A stretch of 64,000 nucleotides of DNA from Microbispora siamensis. GTDB taxonomy: Bacteria; Actinomycetota; Actinomycetes; Streptosporangiales; Streptosporangiaceae. The stretch's first letter is position 1, and each line of letters opens with the position of its first letter. The notes under the pieces are model-generated. The model was not told the DNA's origin and searched no databases. It was given only the letters and a program-made list of their open reading frames with translations. Shown here piece after piece: positions 10,075 through 19,591 of the stretch. The stretch lies in the NCBI RefSeq assembly GCF_016863095.1, contig NZ_BOOF01000001.1, positions 326,195 through 390,194 on the forward strand, written 5' to 3'. The position numbers and the translations under genes were made by a program.

Positions 10075-11718
10075 TCACGCATCGGCGGCCTCCCGCGCCG
10101 CCCGCCGCGCCCGGCTCCGCTCCGCGATGGCGGCGGCGGCCACCTCGCGGTCGTCGAAGGGAATGACCTCGCCCCCGACATACTGCCCCTGCTCGTGCCC
10201 CTTGCCGGCCACAACTACCACATCTCCGGGGGCCGCACCGCCGACGGCCAGGCGGATGGCTGCCGCCCGGTCCGGCTCCACGATTACGTGGGCCCGCTCC
10301 TGGACAGGTACCCGCAGCGCGCCCTCCAGCATCGCGGCGAGGATCGCGAGCGGGTCCTCCGTACGAGGGTTGTCGCTGGTGAACACGGCCAGGTCGGCGA
10401 GGCGGACGGCGGCCTCGCCCATCATCGGGCGCTTGCCGCGGTCGCGGTCGCCGCCGCAGCCCAGCACGATCACCAGCCGGCCGCCGGGCCCGTCGTCGAG
10501 CACGGCGCGCAGCGAGCACAGCACCGACTCCACCGCGCCCGGCTTGTGCGCGTAGTCCACGATCACCTGGACGTCGTCCGCGCCCGGCACCCGCTCCATC
10601 CGGCCCGGCACGCCGGCGAACTCGCCGACGCCGGTCACCGCGGCCTGCAGCGGGACCCCCGCCTCCACCAACGCCACCAGCGCGCCGAGCGTGTTGGCCA
10701 CGTTGAACGGGCCGGGCAGGGCCACCGACACCTCGGCCTCGACCCCGCCGGGACCGACCAGGCGGAACGCGCTGCCGGCCGCGCCGAGGCGCACGTCCTC
10801 GGCGCGCCAGTCGGCCTCCGGCGCCCCGGTGGCGGAGAACGTGGTGATGGGGATCTTGGCCATGGCGGCCAGCTCCCGTCCGTGGGCGTCGTCGATGTTC
10901 ACCACGCCCGCCCGGCTGAACTCGGGGGTGAACAGGCGCGCCTTGGCCGCGAAGTAGTCGTCCAGGTCGCGGTGGAAGTCCAGGTGGTCCTGGGAGAGGT
11001 TGGTGAAGATCGACACGTCGTAGAACAGGCCGTCCACGCGGCCGAGGGCCAGGGCGTGGCTGGAGACCTCCATGGCCGCCGCGCTCACGCCCCGCTCGCG
11101 CATCAGCGCGAACAGCCCCTGCAGGTCGGTCGCCTCCGGGGTGGTCAGCTCGGGGGTGAACCGCACGTCGCCCGCGCGGATCTCCACGCCGCCGACCAGG
11201 CCGGTGCGGTGACCCGCCGCCCGCAGTCCCGCCTCCAGCAGGAACGTCGAGGTGGACTTGCCGCTGGTGCCGGTGACGCCGATGAGCGTGATGCCGGCCG
11301 CCGGCTTGCCGTACACCCAGGCGGCCACCTGTCCGAGCACGGCCCTCGGGTCGGGCACGACGAGCACCGGCAGCCCGGTCGCGACGGCCCGGTCGCGGCC
11401 CTCCTCGTCGGTCAGGATCGCCGTCGCGCCCGACGCCAGGGCGTCGCCGGCGAACTCCGCGCCGTGCCGGGCCTTGCCGGGCACGGCCACGTACAGGTCG
11501 CCGCGCCGCACCCGGCGCGAGTCGAGGGTGATGCCGGTGACCGTGCCGCGGACCGCCCGCGCTCCGGGCGACGGGACGGCCGACGACGTGCCGAGCAGGG
11601 ACGCCAGCGCGGACAGCGGACGGGCCTGGACGGCCTCGGGACGCATGGACGACGGGGAACGCACGGCGAGAGCGTACCCCCCTCCGTCGCTCACCCCGGC
11701 CACTCCGGCTCCGGTCAC
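10075..11718 (-). CDS. murE: UDP-MurNAc-dipeptide--2,6-diaminopimelate ligase MurE
   Basis: Mur ligase adding the third stem residue. The DNPR motif near residue 449 (FTSDNPRTEDP) marks the meso-diaminopimelate-specific type. The P-loop reads GVTGTSGKST (147-156), with Ser in place of the more usual Thr after Lys, a conservative change. Further motifs are TTPEATDLQ and EVSSHALALGRVDG. The longest frame starts at GTG 11718, eight bases after ftsI, with GGAG ten bases upstream. ATG 11646 would drop 24 residues and is also possible; actinobacterial MurE proteins often have such N-terminal extensions. Confidence 0.95.
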   Translation of the reverse strand: MTGAGVAGVSDGGGYALAVRSPSSMRPEAVQARPLSALASLLGTSSAVPSPGARAVRGTVTGITLDSRRVRRGDLYVAVPGKARHGAEFAGDALASGATAILTDEEGRDRAVATGLPVLVVPDPRAVLGQVAAWVYGKPAAGITLIGVTGTSGKSTSTFLLEAGLRAAGHRTGLVGGVEIRAGDVRFTPELTTPEATDLQGLFALMRERGVSAAAMEVSSHALALGRVDGLFYDVSIFTNLSQDHLDFHRDLDDYFAAKARLFTPEFSRAGVVNIDDAHGRELAAMAKIPITTFSATGAPEADWRAEDVRLGAAGSAFRLVGPGGVEAEVSVALPGPFNVANTLGALVALVEAGVPLQAAVTGVGEFAGVPGRMERVPGADDVQVIVDYAHKPGAVESVLCSLRAVLDDGPGGRLVIVLGCGGDRDRGKRPMMGEAAVRLADLAVFTSDNPRTEDPLAILAAMLEGALRVPVQERAHVIVEPDRAAAIRLAVGGAAPGDVVVVAGKGHEQGQYVGGEVIPFDDREVAAAAIAERSRARRAAREAADA

Positions 11719-11725
11719 TCCGCCG

Positions 11726-14290
11726 TCACTCCGACGGGCGAAGGACCATCGCGGGCGCCTTCGTACCGGTCGGAGGGATCTTCCTGTTCTTCAACGCGAA
11801 AGTCATGACGTCCTTGAACACCGGGGCGGCGACGGCGCCGCCGTAGTGGCCTTTCTTCGGATCCTGGATGACCGCCAGGGCCATCAGCCGGGGCTGGTCC
11901 GCGGGGGTGAAGCCGACGAACGTGGCGGTGTACCCGCAGTATCCCGCGCACTTCTCGTCGTACCGCATGGCGGTGCCGGTCTTGCCCGCGACACGGTAGC
12001 CCTCGATGGAGGCCTCCTCTCCCGTGCCCTCGTGGCCCACCGCGGCCTCCAGCATCAGCGCGATCTTCTTGGCGGTGGTCTCGCTGATCACCCGCGTGCT
12101 CTTGGCCGCGGGGCTGGGGACGAACGCGCCGTGCTCGTCGGTGGTGCCCGCCACGATCGAGGGGGTGATCCGCACTCCACCGTTGGCGATCGTCTGGTAG
12201 ACGCTGGCCATCTGCAGCGCGGTGACCGAGATGCCCTGGCCGTAGGCGATCGTACAGCGCTGGCTGCCCGACCACGTCTGCCACTGCGGCAGCAGGCCGG
12301 CCTGCTCGCCGGGGACCTCCGACCCGCTGCGCGCGCCGAATCCGAAGGACCGGAACATGTCGTACAGCCGCTGGCTGGAGATCTTGTCGGATACCATGAT
12401 CGTGCCGACGTTGCTCGACTCGGCGAGGATCCCGGTGAACGTGAGCGGCTCGGGCTTGTGCGGGTGGGCGTCCCTGAGCTGCCGGTCGGCGCACTGGATG
12501 TGGTCGGGCACGCGGAAGACGGTGTCGGGGGTGACCACGCCCGCCTCCATCGCCGCCGCGGCCGTGATCACCTTGTTGGTGCTGCCGGGCTCGAACACCT
12601 CGGACGCCGCGCGGTTGGCGCGGTCCTCGGCCGGGGCCGACTGCCAGTCGTTGAGGTTGGCCTGGGGCGCGTTCGCCATGGCGAGGATCTGCCCGGTCCG
12701 CACGTCCATGACGATCACGCTGCCGCTGCGCGCCCCCGTCGCGCGGACCTGCCGGTCCAGCGCCTGCTCCGCGGCCCACTGGATGTCCCTGTCGATGGTC
12801 AGCCGCACGTCCCGCCCGGGCACCGGCGCCTCGCGCTGGCTGCGCGTCATCGGGATGCGCTGCCGGTTCGCGCCGAGCTCGACGCTCTGCTTGCCGTCCT
12901 TGCCCGCCAGGAGGTCGTCGTACGCGCTCTCCAGGCCCTCCAGGCCCCTGCCGTCGACGCCGACGAAGCCGAGCAGTCCGCCCGCGAGCGAGCCGCCGGG
13001 ATAGAGGCGGCGGTAGGTCTCCTTCATGCCCACGCCCTTGAGCTCGAAGCCCATGATGCGCTTGGCCCGCGGCGGCTCCACGTCGCGGGCCAGCGGGATG
13101 TACCGCTGGGTGGTCTTGGCCAGCGCGGCGGAGATCTCCTCCTTGGGCTTGTTCAGCTCCCGTGCCAGCGTGGTGGCGACCAGGTCGCGCTTGTCCGCGT
13201 CCACGTCCTTGGGGTCGACGTAGATCTCCCTGGCCTCGACCGTCACGGCGAGGTCGTGGCCCCCGGCGTCGGTGATCGAGCCGCGCCGCGCCGGCAGCGT
13301 CTCGGGCCGTACGCGCTGCTCCGCGGCCCTGGCCTGGAGCACCTTGGAGTCGAAGCCCTGGAGCTGGACCAGCCGGCCGGCGAACAGCGACAGCACGATC
13401 GCCATCACCACGAGCGCCGCCCTCAGCCGCCGGACGGGGTTGCCCAGCCGGAGCACGGCAGGCGGACGAGGCGGACCCGGAGGCCCCGAAGAACGCTGTG
13501 GACCTGGAGAACGCTGCGGACCCGGCGGGCGCTGGGGGCGCGACGGAGCGCCGCCGGTGCGGGGACGGCCCACGCCGGTCCCGCCCGTCCCGCCGGGCGC
13601 GGGCGGCCGCGGTACGCCGGTCCTGCCCGGGGCCCCTGCCTTCGCCGGAGCGCCGTCTCCGGGGGCGCCCGGTGTCCCCTGGGCGCCGGGCCTGCCGGGA
13701 GCCCCGGACTTTCCCGGGACGCCGGGCCTGCCGGAAGCCCCGGCCTTCCCGGCAGCGCCGGGCTTTCCGGGAGCACCGTGCTTTCCAGGGACACTGGGCT
13801 TTCCGGGGGCATCGGGCTTTCCGGGAGCGCCGGGCTTTCCGGCAGCGCCGCGAGGACGCCCCTCACCGGGGGCCGGGTGCTGCGCGACGACGCGGCGCGG
13901 ACCGCCGCCGGGCATGCCGGGCTCGCCCCTTCGCGGGGCGCGAGCGGGCGGAACGGGCCCGCCCGGCGCGGACCGGCGCCTGCCGGGCGACTCTCCGGTG
14001 CGGCCGTTGCGGGCATCGTCGCGCCCGCCGTCCGCCCGGCCGCCGCCCTGCCTGCCTCCGCCTTCCTGGGCGCCGCCGGGCCGGCCGCGCCGGGGCGGGC
14101 CGCCCGTCGCGTCGTCCCGTCCGGGGTCATCGGAAGGCCTGCCGGGGCGGCCGGGCCTCGGCGGCCCGTCCTGGCGGGACGGCCGCCCCGGGGAGCCCGG
14201 GCTCCTCCTGTCACCGCCCGGGCCCTGGCCACCGCCTCGCCCGCTGGGACCCCCGCGGCCGGGACCCGGGTTCCGGCCGCTGTCTCTCAC
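11726..14290 (-). CDS. ftsI: septal transpeptidase FtsI (PBP3-type) with long collagen-like cytoplasmic tail
   Basis: Class B penicillin-binding protein cross-linking septal peptidoglycan with FtsW. The 854 residues have an N-terminal cytoplasmic region of about 288 residues rich in Gly, Pro, Arg and Ala. Its part at about 150-216 follows a Gly-X-Y pattern ([20 protein letters not shown]). A membrane segment ([17 protein letters not shown]) lies at about 289-306, then the dimerisation and transpeptidase domains: SxxK is S570-TNK, SxN is S625-SN and KTG is at 770-772. Start GTG 14290 overlaps the ftsL stop as GTGA, with AGGAGGG upstream. Usual FtsI proteins have about 600-650 residues. Confidence 0.95.
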   Translation of the reverse strand: MRDSGRNPGPGRGGPSGRGGGQGPGGDRRSPGSPGRPSRQDGPPRPGRPGRPSDDPGRDDATGGPPRRGRPGGAQEGGGRQGGGRADGGRDDARNGRTGESPGRRRSAPGGPVPPARAPRRGEPGMPGGGPRRVVAQHPAPGEGRPRGAAGKPGAPGKPDAPGKPSVPGKHGAPGKPGAAGKAGASGRPGVPGKSGAPGRPGAQGTPGAPGDGAPAKAGAPGRTGVPRPPAPGGTGGTGVGRPRTGGAPSRPQRPPGPQRSPGPQRSSGPPGPPRPPAVLRLGNPVRRLRAALVVMAIVLSLFAGRLVQLQGFDSKVLQARAAEQRVRPETLPARRGSITDAGGHDLAVTVEAREIYVDPKDVDADKRDLVATTLARELNKPKEEISAALAKTTQRYIPLARDVEPPRAKRIMGFELKGVGMKETYRRLYPGGSLAGGLLGFVGVDGRGLEGLESAYDDLLAGKDGKQSVELGANRQRIPMTRSQREAPVPGRDVRLTIDRDIQWAAEQALDRQVRATGARSGSVIVMDVRTGQILAMANAPQANLNDWQSAPAEDRANRAASEVFEPGSTNKVITAAAAMEAGVVTPDTVFRVPDHIQCADRQLRDAHPHKPEPLTFTGILAESSNVGTIMVSDKISSQRLYDMFRSFGFGARSGSEVPGEQAGLLPQWQTWSGSQRCTIAYGQGISVTALQMASVYQTIANGGVRITPSIVAGTTDEHGAFVPSPAAKSTRVISETTAKKIALMLEAAVGHEGTGEEASIEGYRVAGKTGTAMRYDEKCAGYCGYTATFVGFTPADQPRLMALAVIQDPKKGHYGGAVAAPVFKDVMTFALKNRKIPPTGTKAPAMVLRPSE
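13643..13843. repeat. 18-bp repeats encoding Gly-X-Y collagen-like segment of FtsI
   Basis: Read on the plus strand, units such as CCGGGCTTTCCGGGAGCG recur with an 18-bp period, best preserved at about 13755-13845. On the minus strand each gives two Gly-X-Y triplets. The less regular remainder to 13643 keeps the Gly periodicity with substitutions. The run encodes FtsI residues about 150-216. Confidence 0.85.
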
Positions 14291-15147
14291 CGGTCCGTGC
14301 CCTCCTTCTGGGCCTGCTCCTGCGCCGCGTCGCCCGTCTTGATGAACTTCGGCGCGGACGTGTCGGGGTCGAGGCCCTGCGCCCTGGCCTGATCGCCCAG
14401 CGGGCCCGGCTGCGTCCACTGGCGGAGCTGGTTCTCCTGCTCCGCCGCCTGCTCGTGCAGCTCGTCGATGCTCGACCGCAGGTCGCTCAGCCTGAACGAG
14501 TCCTGCGCGAGGACCGTGTTGAGCAGCAGCAGGGTCACCAGGCCGCCGCACATGAGGCCCACGACGAGCAGCACGAACGGCGCACGCGGCGGCCGCCGGA
14601 ACGCCCGCCGCGCCATTGTGGCACGCACGCTCGCCGCCGTCCGGGTTTCCGGGCCGCCGCGCGGGGCGCGCCGCGGAGCGGGTGCGACCTCGGTGAGGCT
14701 CCGGGCCTCACGGGACGGCGCTGGGCGGGTGGCCGTACGGGATGCGGCCGTGCCGGAAGTGGCGGGGGTGGAGGTGGCAGGGGCGGCCGTACGCGCCCGG
14801 GCGCCGTCGCGCTTCGGGGCCGCGACGGATCCGGCGGACGCCGCCGGCGCGCCACCCGGCCGGGCGGCCGCGGCCGCCTCACCCCGGCGCGCGTCCGAAC
14901 GCGCCTTCCGGGACGCCGGGGCCGCCTCACGGCGGAGCCGGCCGTCCGCGCCCGGCCGGGGAGCCGGGACGGCCTCGCGCGCGCGGTCGTCGCCCGCCGT
15001 GGGCGCGCCGGGGCGGACGCGGCGCTTCTCCGGAGCGGCGACGGCCTCGCCCGCCGTCGCGGCGGTCCGGCCCGGCGTGCGGCCGGGCACGCGCGGCGGC
15101 GCGGCCGTGCGCTCGGCCGCCCTCCTGCTCTCCTGCTCTGTCCTCAT
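14287..15147 (-). CDS. ftsL: FtsL-like cell division protein
   Basis: Bitopic divisome protein expected to form a coiled coil with a DivIC/FtsB-type partner and to activate FtsW-FtsI. The 286 residues consist of a long disordered cytoplasmic region (1-185) rich in Ala, Arg, Pro and Thr, one membrane segment (about 190-211, [20 protein letters not shown]), and a short extracytoplasmic coiled coil ([20 protein letters not shown]). Sequence identity in this family is low; the call rests on topology and on position between rsmH and ftsI. Start ATG 15147 overlaps the rsmH stop as ATGA, and its stop overlaps the ftsI start as GTGA. E. coli FtsL is about 120 residues. Confidence 0.85.
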   Translation of the reverse strand: MRTEQESRRAAERTAAPPRVPGRTPGRTAATAGEAVAAPEKRRVRPGAPTAGDDRAREAVPAPRPGADGRLRREAAPASRKARSDARRGEAAAAARPGGAPAASAGSVAAPKRDGARARTAAPATSTPATSGTAASRTATRPAPSREARSLTEVAPAPRRAPRGGPETRTAASVRATMARRAFRRPPRAPFVLLVVGLMCGGLVTLLLLNTVLAQDSFRLSDLRSSIDELHEQAAEQENQLRQWTQPGPLGDQARAQGLDPDTSAPKFIKTGDAAQEQAQKEGTDR

Positions 15148-16325
15148 CCCTCGCGGATCCTCTCTGCCGCCCGCAAGCGGGCCGAGGCCGCCCGCGGGTT
15201 GCGGGCCACCTCCTCGTCGTCCGGGAGCTCCGCTCCCCTCGTCAGAAGGCGGAACCGGGGCTGGTGAGCCTCCAGGGGGACCGGCAGCCCGGGAGGGCTG
15301 GTGTCCTTGGTTCGCGCCACGAGGACCTGCTTGGTGAGCCGGTCCTCCAGGGAGTGGTAGGCGAGCACGACCACGCGCCCGCCCAGCGCCAGCGCGTCGA
15401 GCGCGGCCGGGAGCGCGTGCTCGAGCGCCGACAGCTCTCCGTTCACCTCGATGCGCAGCGCCTGGAACGTTCTCTTCGCCGGGTTGCCCCCGGTCCGCCT
15501 CGTGGCGGCGGGTATCGCCGCGCGGACCAGGTCGGCAAGCCGTTTCGTGCTGGTGATGGGGTCCTTGGCGCGCTCCTTGACGATGAGGTTCGCGACGCGT
15601 GCCGCGAAGCGCTCCTCGCCGTAGTCGCGCAGGATGCGAGTGAGGTCCGCGGCGGAGTAGGTGTTCACGACGCGCTCGGCGGTGAGCTCCTGCTCGCGGT
15701 CCATCCGCATGTCGAGGGGGGCGTCGTAGGAATAGGCGAAACCGCGCTCGGCCTCGTCGAGCTGAGGGGAGGACACGCCGAGGTCGAACAGCGCGGCGTT
15801 CACGCGGGGCCGTCCGGCGTCACGGAGCACGTCGGCCAGTTCGTCGGAGACGGCGCGCACCAGAGTGATCCGGTCCGCGTACGGCGCGAGCCGGGCGGTG
15901 GAGCGCTCGATGGCGGTGGGGTCGCGGTCGATGCCGACGAGGTGGAGGGAGGGATGGGCGGCGAGAAGCGCCTCGGCGTGCCCGCCGAGACCGAGGTTGG
16001 CGTCCACGGCCACCGGCTCCGGTCCGGACAGTGCCGGAGCGAGCAACTCCAGCACGCGATCGAGCATGACCGGAACGTGACCACCCGGCTGACCGGGCTC
16101 GTACGACAACGCTTCCAACCCCCATTTACGCCGCAGTACTCGCGGATTCGCGGCTGTGCCGCCGGTGACTACCCAACGGACCCCCACCCATGCCGGTTCC
16201 CGGAGAATCGGAGAACCGACCCGTCCGGCCAGGTCCCCATCCGCGTCGCCGGCCGTGGCGTCTGACACCGGGGAAGGTGCATCAGCTGCCACATGGGAGC
16301 GGGTGGAGACCTCGCCGAACGTCAC
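15144..16325 (-). CDS. rsmH: 16S rRNA (cytosine1402-N4)-methyltransferase RsmH (MraW)
   Basis: SAM-dependent enzyme methylating N4 of C1402 in 16S rRNA. The family start [17 protein letters not shown] appears at residue 83, the SAM-binding [16 protein letters not shown] near 109-124, and [19 protein letters not shown] and the C-terminal [11 protein letters not shown] are typical. The longest frame starts at GTG 16325, 35 bp after mraZ, giving 393 residues, about 70 more than usual, with no convincing SD. A later start is likely: TTG codons at residues 70 and 73 follow a GGGGG stretch and would give about 320 residues. The true start therefore probably lies near 16110. Confidence 0.93.
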   Translation of the reverse strand: MTFGEVSTRSHVAADAPSPVSDATAGDADGDLAGRVGSPILREPAWVGVRWVVTGGTAANPRVLRRKWGLEALSYEPGQPGGHVPVMLDRVLELLAPALSGPEPVAVDANLGLGGHAEALLAAHPSLHLVGIDRDPTAIERSTARLAPYADRITLVRAVSDELADVLRDAGRPRVNAALFDLGVSSPQLDEAERGFAYSYDAPLDMRMDREQELTAERVVNTYSAADLTRILRDYGEERFAARVANLIVKERAKDPITSTKRLADLVRAAIPAATRRTGGNPAKRTFQALRIEVNGELSALEHALPAALDALALGGRVVVLAYHSLEDRLTKQVLVARTKDTSPPGLPVPLEAHQPRFRLLTRGAELPDDEEVARNPRAASARLRAAERIREG

Positions 16326-16360
16326 CGACGGGTCAATTGATCAAAAGGAAAAGGACCGAT

Positions 16361-16792
16361 CTACAGAATCCCGGGCAGCACCTCCTCCGACAGGTCGGAG
16401 AATGCCTGCTCCTGAGCCTCCAGGTAGGTGTCCCATGCCTGGGCGTCCCAGATCTCCAGTCGCGTGTTGGCGCCGATCACGACGCAGTCACGTTCCAGCC
16501 CGGCGTAACGCCGCAGCGTCTGGGGAATCGTGATGCGTCCCTGCTTGTCCGGCACCTCGTCGGACGCACTGGCGAAGAAGACACGGCTGTAGTCGCGGAC
16601 CGCCTTCGCCGTCACCGGAGCGGTACGCAGGGCCTCGGTGATGCGCTGGAACTCCTCTACGGGGAAGACGTAGAGGCAGCGCTCCTGGCCTTTGGTGATC
16701 ACCAGACCCTCCGCCAGCTCCTCGCGATACTTCGCCGGCAGGAACAGCCGTCCTTTGTCGTCGAGGCGCGGGTGGTGGGTGCCGAGGAACAC
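16361..16792 (-). CDS. mraZ: transcriptional regulator MraZ
   Basis: AbrB-like DNA-binding protein that autoregulates the dcw operon. The 143 residues contain two SpoVT/AbrB-type repeats, one near [17 protein letters not shown] and one near [19 protein letters not shown]. The start is set at GTG 16792, giving [15 protein letters not shown], the family's normal beginning, with AGGAGGTG eight to ten bases upstream. The in-frame GTG at 16801 touches the SD itself and is rejected. First gene of the dcw cluster, divergent from moxR. Confidence 0.96.
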   Translation of the reverse strand: MFLGTHHPRLDDKGRLFLPAKYREELAEGLVITKGQERCLYVFPVEEFQRITEALRTAPVTAKAVRDYSRVFFASASDEVPDKQGRITIPQTLRRYAGLERDCVVIGANTRLEIWDAQAWDTYLEAQEQAFSDLSEEVLPGIL

Positions 16793-16844
16793 CGGACCCA
16801 CCTCCTGTGCCTTGTGGAGCGCTCAGCGCTATAGCCCCTGCCCT

Positions 16845-16878
16845 CCACTGCGCACCACCATACTCCACTTCTCCCCAC
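16845..16878 (-). promoter_or_regulatory. MraZ-type operator, four GTGG boxes at 10-bp spacing
   Basis: On the minus strand GTGG occurs at 16875-16878, 16865-16868, 16855-16858 and 16845-16848, each separated by exactly six bases, 53 to 87 bp before the mraZ start. MraZ proteins bind short direct repeats about one helical turn apart upstream of their own gene, so autoregulation of the cluster is the natural reading. Confidence 0.8.
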
Positions 16879-17271
16879 CGTCAACTGATTCTGAACGTGT
16901 CGGCATTCAAAATCGGCGGCGTTTCCGCAGGTGAAATGGAGTGGGTCGGAGTGGGGCGCCGCGCCGCCCCCCGGCCCGCGCACGGGCGTGTCGGCGCGCC
17001 GGAAACCCCGGTCCCTACGGGGTTCCCGGGGGCGGGCGGGAGCCCGGTGGAGGGAAGTGGAGCGCGCCGGGGGCGCCCCGGCTTCACGTGTCACGGGATT
17101 CGGACGAACGCGCCACGCGACCGTGAAGAGACGCCACAACACTGTGGGCAGTTCACCCCGGATTTCTGGACAAAGTCGCCCTGGAACCACAGGGGACATA
17201 GGGTCGGTACACAGAATGGAAAAGGAACGTTTAATGCCCCATTCTCGGGGACGCACCCTCATGGAGGCCTG
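16879..17271. other. mraZ-moxR divergent intergenic region
   Basis: No gene is supported here. After a short AT-richer piece (16880-16940), where the dcw promoter may lie, there is very GC-rich sequence without an ORF of plausible composition. Near moxR, 17183-17203 carries a 21-bp motif that recurs, with two mismatches, directly before the lipoprotein gene at 36409. Confidence 0.5.
17183..17203 (+). promoter_or_regulatory. shared upstream motif, copy 1 (moxR)
   Basis: Begins GGAACCACAGGG, then two variable bases, then CATAGGG; 19 of 21 bases match the copy at 36380-36400. GGAAC resembles an ECF-sigma -35 element, but no matching -10 is clear. It lies about 70 bp before the moxR start. Role unproven. 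Confidence 0.35.
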
Positions 17272-18252
<981 letters not shown>

Positions 18253-18265
18253 CGGACGCGAGTGA

Positions 18266-18283
18266 GCCGGGCGCACGCCCGGC
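18266..18283 (+). terminator. small hairpin in the moxR-DUF58 gap
   Basis: GCCGGGC (18266-18272) and GCCCGGC (18277-18283) flank a 4-base loop. There is no T run, so this may be an attenuator or stability element rather than a full terminator. Confidence 0.4.
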
Positions 18284-18314
18284 GATGTGACTGTTAGCAA
18301 GTGACGGAGGGCCC

Positions 18315-19556
18315 ATGAGCGGGCTGAAGGCTCTGACCCCGCGGGGACGCTCGTTCCTCGCCTCCGGCGTGGCGGCCCTGCTGTGCGCCCTCGTCCTCGG
18401 GGAGCAGGATCTGCTGCGCGTCGCCGTACTGATCACCGCGATGCCGTTGCTCGCGTCGCTGGTCGTGGCGCGCACGCGTTACCGGCTGGCCTGCGCCAGG
18501 CGGCTGAGCCCGGCGCGGGTGCAGGCCGGCGAGGACAGCACGGTCACCCTGCGGCTGGAGAACATCACCCGGCTGCCCACCGGGCTGCTGCTGGTGGAGG
18601 ACACCCTGCAGTACGCGCTGGGCACGCGGCCGAGGTTCGTCCTCGACCGGATGGAGTCGCGCGGCGTCCGGGAGATCGACTACAAGGTGAGCTCGGACCT
18701 GCGCGGGCGTTTCCCGATCGGGCCGCTCTCGGTGCGGATCGCCGACCCGTTCGGGCTGGTCGAGCTGACCCGCTCGTTCACCATCACCGACACGCTCGTG
18801 GTCACTCCCGAGGTGGTGCCGCTGCCGCCGGTGCGCCTGTCGGGCGAGTACAGCGGCGGCGGCGACAGCCGTACGCGGTCGGTCGCGGCGGCGGGCGACG
18901 ACGACGTGGCGCCCCGCGAGTACCGCCAGGGCGACGACCTGCGCCGGGTCCACTGGCGCTCGACCGCGCGGCGCGGCGAGCTGATGGTCAGGCGCGAGGA
19001 GCAGGAGCGGCAGAGCCGGGGCGCGCTGCTGCTCGACACCCGCAGGCACGCCCACCGGGGCGAGGGGCCGCGCTCGTCGTTCGAGGTCGCGGTCTCCGCC
19101 GCCGCGTCCATCGGCGTGCACCTGTCCGCGGAGGGGCTCGCGCTGCGCCTGGTCACCGACCAGGGCGCGCGGCACGTGGTGGACACCGGCCAGTCGTGGT
19201 CGCTGCTGGACACGCTCGCCGTCATCCGGCAGAGCACGGCGCGCTCGCTGGAGCACGGCGTCGGCGCGCTGCGCCAGGGCGGCGGGGAGGGGCTGATCAT
19301 CGCGGTCCTCGGGGCGCTCGACCCGGAGGAGGCCCTGGCTCTCGCCCGGCTCAGGCATTCGGGCGTGACCGCCGTCGCGGTCCTGCTCGACCTCGCCTCC
19401 TGGGACGGCGCCTCCTGGGACGCCGTCGCCGCGGAGAACGCGCGGGCCGCGCGGTCGGTGCTGACCGGCGGCGGGTGGCGGGTGCTCGACCTGCCCGCCG
19501 GCGCCTCGCTCGCCGGCGTGTGGCCGGAGGCCGGAAACAACAGGAGCGCGGCCTGA
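18315..19556 (+). CDS. DUF58 domain protein
   Basis: Membrane-anchored protein of the moxR/DUF58 system; molecular role not established. The 413 residues start with two hydrophobic segments (about 14-28 and 33-51). A beta-rich middle follows, then the DUF58 signature YRQGDDLRRVHWRSTARRG near 200-218, then a VWA-like C-terminal half. Start ATG 18315 has GGAGGG upstream. It lies 62 bp after moxR and 35 bp before the transglutaminase gene, so the three are likely co-transcribed. Confidence 0.9.
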   Translation: MSGLKALTPRGRSFLASGVAALLCALVLGEQDLLRVAVLITAMPLLASLVVARTRYRLACARRLSPARVQAGEDSTVTLRLENITRLPTGLLLVEDTLQYALGTRPRFVLDRMESRGVREIDYKVSSDLRGRFPIGPLSVRIADPFGLVELTRSFTITDTLVVTPEVVPLPPVRLSGEYSGGGDSRTRSVAAAGDDDVAPREYRQGDDLRRVHWRSTARRGELMVRREEQERQSRGALLLDTRRHAHRGEGPRSSFEVAVSAAASIGVHLSAEGLALRLVTDQGARHVVDTGQSWSLLDTLAVIRQSTARSLEHGVGALRQGGGEGLIIAVLGALDPEEALALARLRHSGVTAVAVLLDLASWDGASWDAVAAENARAARSVLTGGGWRVLDLPAGASLAGVWPEAGNNRSAA

Positions 19557-19591
19557 GCCGGCCGCTCCGGCGTGACGGAAGGTAGGAAGCG

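Noticed and set aside
11252..14392. Plus-strand open frame of over 1000 codons opposite murE and ftsI
   Set aside because: GC-rich antisense shadow; the minus-strand frames carry all penicillin-binding and Mur ligase motifs.
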